Positions 1-7,015 of a stretch of 7,015 nt of DNA are shown one piece after another. Below the pieces are notes generated by a model. It did no database searches. It was not told where the DNA came from and was given only the letters and a program-made list of their open reading frames with translations. The stretch is taken from positions 1 to 7,015 of the forward strand of contig CAIOTP010000129.1 of NCBI GenBank assembly GCA_903861235.1, read 5' to 3'. This DNA comes from an uncultured bacterium (GTDB lineage: Bacteria; Planctomycetota; Phycisphaerae; Phycisphaerales; SM1A02). The stretch's first letter is position 1; the number at the start of each line of letters is the position of its first letter. The position numbers and the translations under genes were made by a program.

Positions 1-602
1 CCCATGATGGTGCGCGACTTCCAGAGCGTGATCGGCCGCGAGTGCCGGGCCCAGTGCCTGGATCGTCTCGGCCGCCTGCCCGACGCGGTCGTGGCCTGCG
101 TGGGCGGAGGAAGCAACGCCGCCGGCATCTTCTTCCCGTTCGTGAGGATCGCTCCGTGCGGCTGGTGGGTGTCGAGGCGGGCGGTCGCGGGAATGCCGCC
201 GGCCAGCACGCGGCGCCGCTCAGCTTCGGCAGCCCGGGCGTGCTGCACGGCTCGCTCTGCTACGTGCTGCAGGACGCCGCCGGCCAGACCGCGGACGTGC
301 ACAGCTGCAGCGCGGGGCTGGACTACCCCGGCGTGGGACCGGAGCACAGCTTCTGGAAGGACTCGGGCCGCGTGGAGTACGTGGCGGCCACCGACGACGA
401 GGCGCTCGACGCCTTCCGGCTGCTGGCCGAGCAGGAGGGCATCATTCCCGCCCTCGAGACGGCGCACGCGGTGCACGCAGCCGTGCGGCTGGCAGGCACC
501 CTGCCTCGCTCCGCCGCCGTGGTCATCAACGTGAGCGGACGCGGCGACAAGGACGTGAACGAGGCGATACGGCTGCTGCAGGCCCGCGGCGACCGGGTCT
601 GA
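1..602 (+). CDS. trpB: Tryptophan synthase beta chain, C-terminal half, with an apparent frameshift
   Basis: TrpB is the PLP enzyme that joins indole (channelled from TrpA) to L-serine to make tryptophan in the cytosol. About 200 of the usual ~400 residues are present and the start lies left of the window. Frame 1 opens with the conserved PMMVRDFQSVIGRE stretch and carries the PLP-phosphate loop GGGSNA (103-120). Frame 3, from base 144, continues with LVGVEAGG, SAGLDYPGVGPEH, TDDEAL, the EGIIPALE segment and the C-terminal NVSGRGDKD with its cofactor-contacting Ser, ending at TGA 600-602. The frames join exactly if one base is restored at 142-144 (FPFV then EDRSVRLVG). All visible family motifs on both sides are intact, so I favour a sequence error over a decayed gene. 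No trpA follows, because the next gene is convergent. Identification is very secure; functional status is uncertain. Confidence 0.95.
   Translation, partial: HDGARLPERDRPRVPGPVPGSSRPPARRGRGLRGRRKQRRRHLLPVREDRSVRLVGVEAGGRGNAAGQHAAPLSFGSPGVLHGSLCYVLQDAAGQTADVHSCSAGLDYPGVGPEHSFWKDSGRVEYVAATDDEALDAFRLLAEQEGIIPALETAHAVHAAVRLAGTLPRSAAVVINVSGRGDKDVNEAIRLLQARGDRV
141..144 (+). other. Frameshift point in trpB (one base missing)
   Basis: Bases 139-141 encode the last Phe read in frame 1, and GAG at 144-146 is the first codon of the frame-3 continuation. Only two bases (GT, 142-143) lie between, where a Val codon is expected. A lost G from a GTG-GAG junction, or any one base completing GTN, restores an uninterrupted TrpB. 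The site lacks a slippery heptamer, so programmed frameshifting is not suggested. Confidence 0.8.
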
Positions 603-605
603 ACC

Positions 606-1754
606 TCAGCCCCCGGCCTTCAGGTCCACCGCGATCGGGTTGTGATCGCTCGCGTATCCCTTGGGGCGCTTGTCGTTCCCCTCGATGCACTTGGGCACGC
701 CGAGCACGAAGAACGAACCCTTCTGGCCCTTCTCGAAGAGCGGCGGCGAGAGCAGCACGAAGTCGATCGCCCGCTGGATGGGCTTGCCCTTCTGGTCGTC
801 GGGCACGAACGAGTGGGTGACGTACTTGCCGGAGGACTTGTCTCCGTCGCCGTCCTTGCCGGAGCGACCGGCTTCCGGACGGAGCTCGTACGCGCTGACC
901 AGCCCACCGAGGTCCTTTTCTCGCATCAGCTTGGCGGTCTTGTCGTTGGGCGTGGCGTTGAAGTCGCCCACCACGGCCACCTGCGCGTTCGCGTCCTTGG
1001 CACGGATCGCGTCGACCAGGTTGACCACGGAGAGCGCCTCCAGCTCGCGCTGATGCGCGAACTTCTTGCCGCCCGCCTTGAAGTGCACCACGAACAGGTG
1101 AAGCAGACTTCCGTCCGGCAGGCGGATGTCCGCCTGCAGCGGGCTCCGCTGGAACCCGGGGTTCTCCAGCTTGGACGGCTTGGCCCATCCGCCCTTCTTC
1201 TGGGCTTCCGCGTCGGCCGGAACCCGGGCCGCGGCGGTCGATAGCTGCACCTCGGGGAAGATCTCCGCCTTCTCGATCGGGAATCGACTCAGCACCGACT
1301 GCTCCACGCCCCGGTAGTAGCCCACCTCGCGGCTGGCCACGTGGTCGTACCCCATGCCCTTCAGGTAGGTGTCGCGGAACCACTTCAGGCAGTCCTCGCC
1401 CTCCACTTCCTCCAGCGCCAGCACGTCCGCGTCGAGTTCACGGATGGCGGCCGCGATGTTCTTCAGCCGCGTCTCGTCCGTCTTCATGGCCAGATCGTCG
1501 TGCTCGCCGGAGAGTTTCGGATCGTCCTCGCCGTCGAAGAGGTTCTCCACGTTGAAGGCCGCCAGGCGGATGCAGCCCTTGGCCTTCCTGGGCGCCTTGG
1601 GCACCCCGGTGGCGGGCGCCGCCTTGCCGTCGTAGGTCGGCTGCCTGGCCTCCTCCCCCTTCCTGGCGGGCGGCGCCTTGGTCGACTGTGCCGGCGCGGA
1701 CCACGCCAGCAGGAGAGCGAGCGACGCGATCACGACAGGTCGAAACGTGGCCAT
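606..1754 (-). CDS. Secreted endonuclease/exonuclease/phosphatase (EEP) family protein
   Basis: This 382-residue protein belongs to the DNase I-like EEP fold, whose members hydrolyse phosphodiesters or phosphomonoesters of nucleic acids, inositol phosphates or lipids with a divalent metal. The fold's key residues are all visible: Asn68 in AAFNVENLF, Glu116 in LALEEVE, His224 in VVHFKA, Asp264/Asn266 in GDFNA, Asp331 in IDFVLLS and the catalytic pair Asp370-His371 in SDHNPI. Residues 1-22 form a signal peptide (hydrophobic core, likely cleavage after SAPA), followed by a Lys/Ala/Pro-rich linker to about residue 60, so export is expected. A charged insert with DGDGD (301-305) precedes the last strands. 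The start at 1754 is chosen because it gives the signal peptide; the frame stays open far upstream only as antisense of the ABC gene. There is no Shine-Dalgarno. An extracellular nuclease is the likeliest role, but the substrate cannot be read from sequence. Confidence 0.9.
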   Translation of the reverse strand: MATFRPVVIASLALLLAWSAPAQSTKAPPARKGEEARQPTYDGKAAPATGVPKAPRKAKGCIRLAAFNVENLFDGEDDPKLSGEHDDLAMKTDETRLKNIAAAIRELDADVLALEEVEGEDCLKWFRDTYLKGMGYDHVASREVGYYRGVEQSVLSRFPIEKAEIFPEVQLSTAAARVPADAEAQKKGGWAKPSKLENPGFQRSPLQADIRLPDGSLLHLFVVHFKAGGKKFAHQRELEALSVVNLVDAIRAKDANAQVAVVGDFNATPNDKTAKLMREKDLGGLVSAYELRPEAGRSGKDGDGDKSSGKYVTHSFVPDDQKGKPIQRAIDFVLLSPPLFEKGQKGSFFVLGVPKCIEGNDKRPKGYASDHNPIAVDLKAGG

Positions 1755-1760
1755 TTCGCC

Positions 1761-1766
1761 AGTGTA
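1761..1766 (-). promoter_or_regulatory. Candidate -10 element (TACACT) for the EEP gene
   Basis: On the minus strand TACACT matches TATAAT at four of six positions, including the key first T, second A and last T. It lies six bases before the EEP ATG. A transcript starting at the usual distance would begin at or next to the start codon, which fits the absence of a Shine-Dalgarno sequence. No recognisable -35 is present; that region overlaps the opposing -10 candidate. Inference only. Confidence 0.35.
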
Positions 1767-1781
1767 CGGTCGTGAAGGGGC

Positions 1782-1787
1782 TACGAT
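1782..1787 (+). promoter_or_regulatory. Candidate -10 element (TACGAT) for the ABC exporter gene
   Basis: TACGAT matches TATAAT at four of six positions (T1, A2, A5, T6). It is followed by GGGCCC and then the ATG of the exporter gene, the same six-base distance seen on the opposite side. This would give a leaderless or nearly leaderless mRNA. There is no good -35 box about 17 bases upstream (CCAGTG). The call rests on position and symmetry more than on match quality. Confidence 0.35.
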
Positions 1788-1793
1788 GGGCCC

Positions 1794-3740
<1,947 letters not shown>

Positions 3741-3746
3741 CCGGGC

Positions 3747-4415
3747 TCAGTCCGGCACGGCGCCCAGGTCCACCGTGGGCAGGGCCAGCGTCTCGTTCTC
3801 GAAGGTCGCCGCGCTGATGCGGATCTTGCCGTTTCGGTCGAACACGTGCACCCCGCTCGTCCCGCTGGGCTTGGTGACCACACCCACGCGGAGCGTCTCG
3901 CGACGATCGGTCCACGAGATTCCGGCGCTGCCGTTGACGGCGGTGACCGCGTTCATGCGGCGGTGTCCGTCCACGTCCCGCCACAGCACCGCCGCGTCCC
4001 CGGTGGGAGAGGTTCCCGCGATGATCCTGCGGCGGCCGTGAGGATCGAGCCAGGTGGCGGTGTTCTCACCGGCGGCGTCGGACGCCACCTCGAACCGCAG
4101 CCGGCCATGGCCATCCACCACCTCGATGCCCCTGCAACGAAGCATCCCACGGTCGTCGAGCACGCTGGGTGCGGGCGCGGACAGGTTGGCCATGGTCGCG
4201 AACGCCTCCTCGTTGCGGGATTCCAGGTCCTTCAGCCGCCGCTCGAGCGTGTCGCGCTCCACACGCAGCCGGGCGACATCACGTCGAAGGCCGTCGATCT
4301 CGCTCCACAGAGGGCCCAGCAGCAGACGGAACAGCCCTGCTCGCCGCCGCGGCTGGCCCGGCGATCCCGTGTTCGTGAGCGACTCACCCTCGGCGTCCGG
4401 CGTCTGGTCGGTCAT
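3747..4415 (-). CDS. Coiled-coil protein with five tandem 23-residue repeats, function unknown
   Basis: This 222-residue protein has three parts. Residues 1-36 are polar then basic, ending in a short hydrophobic patch (AGLFRLLLGPLW) too short for a membrane span. Residues 37-71 form a coiled coil with a/d positions I40, L43, V47, L50, R54, L57, L61, L64, including four leucines at exact seven-residue spacing. Residues 99-213 are five consecutive repeats of exactly 23 residues. No signal peptide, lipobox or catalytic motif is seen. The start is supported by AGGAG eight bases upstream. It lies 58 bp after the glycosyltransferase gene on the same strand and may be co-transcribed with it. Repeats of D-x-x-G-x-x-R type occur in uncharacterised bacterial proteins as far as I recall, and a repetitive all-beta fold held on a multimeric stalk is plausible. 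I do not recognise a named family and assign no function. Confidence 0.85.
   Translation of the reverse strand: MTDQTPDAEGESLTNTGSPGQPRRRAGLFRLLLGPLWSEIDGLRRDVARLRVERDTLERRLKDLESRNEEAFATMANLSAPAPSVLDDRGMLRCRGIEVVDGHGRLRFEVASDAAGENTATWLDPHGRRRIIAGTSPTGDAAVLWRDVDGHRRMNAVTAVNGSAGISWTDRRETLRVGVVTKPSGTSGVHVFDRNGKIRISAATFENETLALPTVDLGAVPD
3777..4121 (-). repeat. Five tandem 23-residue protein repeats (5 x 69 nt)
   Basis: The units start at residues 99, 122, 145, 168 and 191 of the protein encoded at 3747-4415. Within each unit Asp at position 3 and Arg at position 9 are invariant, position 10 is always hydrophobic (F, I, M, V, I), Gly at positions 6 and 18 occurs in four of five, and position 1 is Trp in the middle three and Val in the outer two. 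No gap is needed to align them. The match is at the protein level; the DNA units have diverged, so the array is old and not a recent tandem duplication. Confidence 0.85.
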
Positions 4416-4422
4416 GTTCGCT

Positions 4423-4438
4423 TCTCCTGTGCGGGAGA
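4423..4438 (-). promoter_or_regulatory. Ribosome binding site of the repeat-protein gene inside a small hairpin
   Basis: In the mRNA sense the strand reads TCTCC-CGCACA-GGAGA, a 5-bp perfect stem with a six-base loop. The 3' arm contains most of the AGGAG ribosome binding site (complement of 4424-4428), which sits eight bases before the ATG at 4415. The site itself is a good match and fixes the start. Whether the hairpin hides it in the cell is inference, since a 5-bp stem can arise by chance. Confidence 0.5.
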
Positions 4439-4473
4439 TCCCCGTGCAGGCAGGCTACCGACAGGATCCTCGC

Positions 4474-5610
4474 CTAGCCGCCGGCCACGCGGCCTCGCCA
4501 GGCCCGCCGACCACGAAGATGCAGCCAGAGGCTTCGCCACTGGATGGCGGTCAGCAGCAGCATGGACAGCGGGTGCAGCATCACCCCCGCCCAGGGCTGG
4601 CGGAACCTGGCCGCCAGCGTCAGCCGCGTCAGCAGGCCCGCGGCCACGGCCACGCCAGCCAGACGTGCGGGGCCGGCATCCACCCACCCGGCCATCCAGC
4701 CGGCCAGCAGCACCCAGGGCACCACATGACCCAGCAGGTGCATCACGGTGAAGAAGCCGAGCACCGCGGGATGCCCGAGGCCCTCGTACGCGTTCTTCGC
4801 GAAGCCTCGCCAGGTCTGCCCGAAGCCCCGGTACATCCGGCACTCGACCAGGTCCGTGCCGTCGAAGAGGTCGGTGCGACCGCCGGTGGCCCGGATGCTG
4901 CGTGGAAGCTTGATGCCGTCGTGCATGCTGTCGTGAAACGCGGCGTGTCCGCCGCTGCGGAGCCAGGCCTCGCGACGCACGAGCAGGAACTGCCCGCAGC
5001 CCGCGGCCAGCGAGGGTCGTGGATCACGCCGCATGAAGCCCATCGGCAGATACCCCAGCAGCACGAAGTGGATCAGCGGCACCACCAGCGCTTCTCCGAG
5101 CGAACCGCAGGTCTCCCGAGGCACGGTGCTGACCAGGTCGCTTCCGGTGCGGCGGGCGAACGCCACCGCGGCAGCCACGGCACCGGGCGCGAATCGCACG
5201 TCCGCGTCCGTGAAGAGCAGCCACGCCGCCGAACCCGCGCGACCCATGCGATCACATCCCCACTGCTTGCCGTTCCAGCCGCCGGGGAGCGGCTCGGTGG
5301 GCACCACGCGAAGCGGGGCTCCCTGCTGCACCAGAGCTCGCAGCAGCTCGGGCGTGCGATCCGTGCTCTGGTCGTCGTACACCAATGCCCGCACCGGCAC
5401 ACCCTGCTGCCTCGTCACCGAGGCCACGCAGGCCTGGATGTTCGCCTCCTCGTTTCGGGCGGGGATGCACACCTCCACCTCGTCGTGCTCGCCGAGCGGC
5501 TCCGTGGGCACGGGCGCACGCCGGTATCGCCCCAGGTTCAGGGCGGTCATGACCAGAGGCACGACCGCGCAAGCCACCGAAGCCGCGGCCCAGAGCTCGA
5601 GCCCGCTCAT
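4474..5610 (-). CDS. Membrane family-2 glycosyltransferase, CrtQ-like (carotenoid glycosyltransferase candidate)
   Basis: This 378-residue enzyme is close in length to staphylococcal CrtQ (375), which glucosylates diaponeurosporenoate in staphyloxanthin synthesis. A membrane helix (about 5-27) precedes the GT-A domain: nucleotide-sugar binding VCIPARNEE (47-55), DDQSTD (79-84), GWNGKQWGC (111-119), the metal-binding Asp135-Ala-Asp137 in FTDADVRF, and GCGQFLLVRREAW. Three hydrophobic segments follow (about 277-309, 313-335, 338-363). Where many GT2 enzymes have a Glu-Asp acid pair, this one reads His230-Asp231 (MHDGIKLPR). The start at 5610 is set by GGAGGAG eight bases upstream and by the membrane helix; an upstream in-frame extension is antisense-like and overlaps the preceding gene. 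Neighbouring desaturase and acyltransferase genes support a carotenoid acceptor. The alternative is a hopanoid-associated (HpnB-like) or other lipid GT2. Confidence 0.88.
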   Translation of the reverse strand: MSGLELWAAASVACAVVPLVMTALNLGRYRRAPVPTEPLGEHDEVEVCIPARNEEANIQACVASVTRQQGVPVRALVYDDQSTDRTPELLRALVQQGAPLRVVPTEPLPGGWNGKQWGCDRMGRAGSAAWLLFTDADVRFAPGAVAAAVAFARRTGSDLVSTVPRETCGSLGEALVVPLIHFVLLGYLPMGFMRRDPRPSLAAGCGQFLLVRREAWLRSGGHAAFHDSMHDGIKLPRSIRATGGRTDLFDGTDLVECRMYRGFGQTWRGFAKNAYEGLGHPAVLGFFTVMHLLGHVVPWVLLAGWMAGWVDAGPARLAGVAVAAGLLTRLTLAARFRQPWAGVMLHPLSMLLLTAIQWRSLWLHLRGRRAWRGRVAGG

Positions 5611-5625
5611 CTCAGGGACTCCTCC
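5611..5625 (-). promoter_or_regulatory. Coupled ribosome binding site and TGA-G-ATG junction
   Basis: GGAGGAG (complement of 5619-5625), a near-perfect anti-16S match, lies inside the last codons of the acyltransferase gene, eight bases before the glycosyltransferase ATG. The upstream TGA stop (5612-5614) is separated from that ATG by one base. The geometry favours translational coupling and one transcript for both genes. Confidence 0.75.
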
Positions 5626-6397
5626 GGTGATCCAGCTCGATGCCCTGACCACGACCACGGAGCTTGAGCCAGAGGTCGTAGACCGGATGCACGCGGGCCC
5701 CGCCTCCGAGGACGGTCTCGAACCGGCCCGGCTCCCGGGCTCGCACGGCCTCCGCGAGAGCGTCCGCGTTGGCCTGCATGCCTGCCTGAAGGGTCCGCTG
5801 CCACTCGCCGCGACGCGGATCCGCGGGGGTCTGCAGTCGGTCCACTCGCAGGAAGACCTCCGGACGCGCATCCACCCAGAAGCCGTACTCCACCGCCACC
5901 GACCACGCCGGCATGCCCCGCAGCTCGGCGAGGACCGAGGCAGCGCCAGGCCGCGGAACGACCGGTTCGCGCACGTCCGTGAAACGCCCCTGAGGCGTCA
6001 CGATGAAGGTGCCCTGGGGCATGGCCCGCAACCTGGCCGCCACATGACGAACCATGGCGGACAGAGAAGCCGGATCGTCGGGATCGATCCCGAAGATCCC
6101 CAGACGAGTCAGGAATCTGAACCGGGACAGCTCGCGGGCGTCCATGGGCGAGACGTTCCCGCGTTCCGGAAAGAATCGAAGATGCAGCCACACCGCCACC
6201 ATCGGATCCCACCACGATGCGTGGCTCAGCGCCACCGACGCCTGGCCGGCGAACTGACGGAGCGCTTCGAGCGACTCCCGGCTTCCCGCCGCCAGGCGCA
6301 CCGCATGAAAACGCCGCCTCAACTGCCTCTCGGCATACCACCCGAAGAAGGCGGCGAATCGCGGACTCCAGCGATCGGGGATCGCGATGTCGCTCAC
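5612..6397 (-). CDS. PlsC-like acyltransferase of a carotenoid-type cluster
   Basis: This 261-residue protein belongs to the lysophospholipid/1-acyl-glycerol-phosphate acyltransferase superfamily, which transfers fatty acyl groups from acyl-CoA or acyl-ACP to a hydroxyl. The catalytic HX4D motif is present as His59-ASWW-Asp64. The third motif, FPEG-TRS in PlsC, is replaced by TPQGRFTD (134-141), so the usual Glu is Gln. There is no signal peptide; the N-terminus is amphipathic and basic (SPRFAAFFGWYAERQLRRRFHAVRL) and probably sits on the membrane. It starts with GTG at 6397, in a 4-bp GTGA overlap with the stop of the upstream CrtI-family gene. Its own ribosome binding site is poor, so translation probably depends on coupling. 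By context it may acylate the sugar of a glycosylated carotenoid, filling the role of CrtO in staphyloxanthin synthesis although unrelated to it in family. Family call is firm; substrate is inferred. Confidence 0.88.
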   Translation of the reverse strand: MSDIAIPDRWSPRFAAFFGWYAERQLRRRFHAVRLAAGSRESLEALRQFAGQASVALSHASWWDPMVAVWLHLRFFPERGNVSPMDARELSRFRFLTRLGIFGIDPDDPASLSAMVRHVAARLRAMPQGTFIVTPQGRFTDVREPVVPRPGAASVLAELRGMPAWSVAVEYGFWVDARPEVFLRVDRLQTPADPRRGEWQRTLQAGMQANADALAEAVRAREPGRFETVLGGGARVHPVYDLWLKLRGRGQGIELDHRRSP

Positions 6398-7015
6398 GCT
6401 GCCCCGACCGCCTCACGACGCGGTTCGGCCTCACGCCGCCCCTGGGTGCTCAAGCCGCGGTCCTCGAGCGCCGACCAGGCCGCGGTGACTCCACTCATGA
6501 GCACCATGGGAACCCCTGGCCCGGGATTCGCGCTGCCACCCGCCAGGTAGAGGTTCCGAAGCACCGGGCTGCGGTTCCGCGGCTTGAAGCCACCGTGCAG
6601 TCGGCCGTGGCTGGCCAGACCGTAGATGGCCCCCACCTTCGGCGTTGTACATGCGGTCGATCAGCTCGGGCGAGAGATGACGCTCCACCCGGATGTGCCG
6701 CTCCAGGTCCTGCATGCCGAACCGCTTGAGCTTCTCCAGGATCACCGGCCGGTACTGCTCGAGCAGTCCTCCCGGACCCTCCCATCGCTGCCCCGCACGC
6801 TGGTAAGGCGTGTGGATCAGCGCGTAGAGCGCCTCGCCACCGGCGGGCGCCTGGGCGGGATCGGTGCGGCTGGGCACGCAGAGGTAGATGGTGGGATCCC
6901 TGGCCGGGACACCCTTGGCGTAGATGTCGTCGAACTCGGCCACCGAGTCCCCGCTGAACAGGAAGTTGTGGTGCAACAGGTGGTCGTACTGCCGATCCAG
7001 GCCCAGGTAGAGCAC
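6394..7015 (-). CDS. CrtI-family carotenoid desaturase/oxidase, C-terminal part, with an apparent frameshift
   Basis: The last 206 or so residues of a FAD-dependent CrtI/CrtN/CrtP-type enzyme (usually about 500) are present; the N-terminal FAD domain lies beyond 7015. Diagnostic stretches are DPTIYLCVPSRTDP and ALIHTPY in the first frame, then AIYGLASHGR, NRSPVLRNLYLAGG and the C-terminal FAD-contacting PGPGVPMVLMSG in the second. The first frame runs from 7015 to 6632 and the second from 6630 to the TGA at 6396-6394. Dropping one G of a five-G run joins them into the continuous NAEGGAIYGLASHGR expected for the family. Such enzymes dehydrogenate phytoene or diapophytoene, or oxidise terminal methyl groups; the fragment does not decide which. 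It is the first visible gene of the leftward cluster and its stop overlaps the acyltransferase start. Confidence 0.92.
6630..6634 (-). other. Frameshift point in the CrtI-family gene (extra G in a G5 run)
   Basis: The minus strand has GGT followed by five Gs and then CCATC. Four Gs would read Gly-Gly-Ala-Ile-Tyr and keep the family sequence intact. Homopolymer length errors are a common fault of some sequencing methods, so the gene may be intact in the organism; a true one-base insertion would remove the last 78 residues and the FAD-contacting tail. Confidence 0.8.

Larger units (their letters stand above)
1755..1793. promoter_or_regulatory. 39-bp divergent intergenic promoter region
   Basis: This is the only space between the divergently oriented EEP gene and ABC exporter gene, so both promoters must lie here or reach into the neighbouring coding sequence. 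Each side carries one TAnnnT hexamer six bases from its start codon and neither has an AGGAG-like site at normal spacing (the closest, AAGGGG at 1775-1780, is 13 bases from the ABC ATG). The short span means two RNA polymerases could hardly bind at once. Confidence 0.6.

Noticed and set aside
141..146. Programmed ribosomal frameshifting in trpB
   Set aside because: No slippery heptamer, stimulatory structure or internal Shine-Dalgarno at usual spacing, and TrpB is not known to need it.
599..623. CTGAA/TTCAG inverted repeat at the trpB/EEP convergence as a terminator
   Set aside because: Five-bp stem with a 15-base loop and no T-tract; too weak.
5611..5871. Upstream in-frame extension of the glycosyltransferase to 5871
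   Set aside because: It overlaps the acyltransferase gene and is Arg/Ser/Pro-rich; the GGAGGAG site and membrane helix support the start at 5610.
4054..6550. Long plus-strand open frames (537 and 505 codons) opposite the glycosyltransferase and acyltransferase genes
   Set aside because: Low-complexity composition with no domain, while the minus strand encodes clear enzyme motifs with ribosome binding sites and coupled starts.

Overview
This is a gene-dense stretch of a high-GC bacterial chromosome, roughly two-thirds G+C by eye. It holds six protein-coding loci with almost no spacing between them. No RNA gene, insertion sequence, CRISPR array, integration site or intergenic gap over 60 bp is visible. 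The gene mix is a standard TrpB, an ABC half-exporter with a long basic N-terminus, a secreted nuclease-family protein and a carotenoid glycoside-ester type cluster. This suggests a Gram-negative bacterium. I lean to Planctomycetota (Phycisphaerae-like), but that rests on impression and not on any marker gene in the window.

Layout. 1-602 (+) is the C-terminal half of tryptophan synthase beta chain (trpB), with one apparent single-base frameshift. 606-1754 (-) is a secreted endonuclease/exonuclease/phosphatase (EEP) fold protein, convergent with trpB across 3 bp. 1755-1793 is a 39-bp divergent promoter region. 1794-3740 (+) is a complete ABC exporter half-transporter. 3747-4415 (-) is a 222-residue protein made of a leucine-zipper coiled coil and five exact-length 23-residue repeats, convergent with the ABC gene across 6 bp. 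4474-7015 (-) is a tightly coupled cluster transcribed leftward: CrtI-family carotenoid desaturase/oxidase (C-terminal 206 residues, frameshifted, running off the window), PlsC-like acyltransferase, and family-2 glycosyltransferase. The repeat protein follows 58 bp later on the same strand and may belong to the same transcript.

How they fit together. The three leftward enzymes form the set expected for making an acylated, glycosylated carotenoid: oxidise the polyene end, glycosylate it, then acylate the sugar. The arrangement resembles the logic of staphyloxanthin synthesis (CrtP/CrtQ/CrtO). They are joined by a 4-bp GTGA overlap and a 1-bp TGA-G-ATG junction. The trpB, nuclease and ABC genes look like unrelated neighbours.

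The main points for a second look are the 5 x 23-residue repeat protein, the 39-bp divergent region in which both start codons lie six bases from a TAnnnT element with no Shine-Dalgarno (possible leaderless mRNAs), and two single-base frameshifts in otherwise well-conserved genes, which more likely reflect sequence errors than decay. I see no clearly new multi-gene system here.
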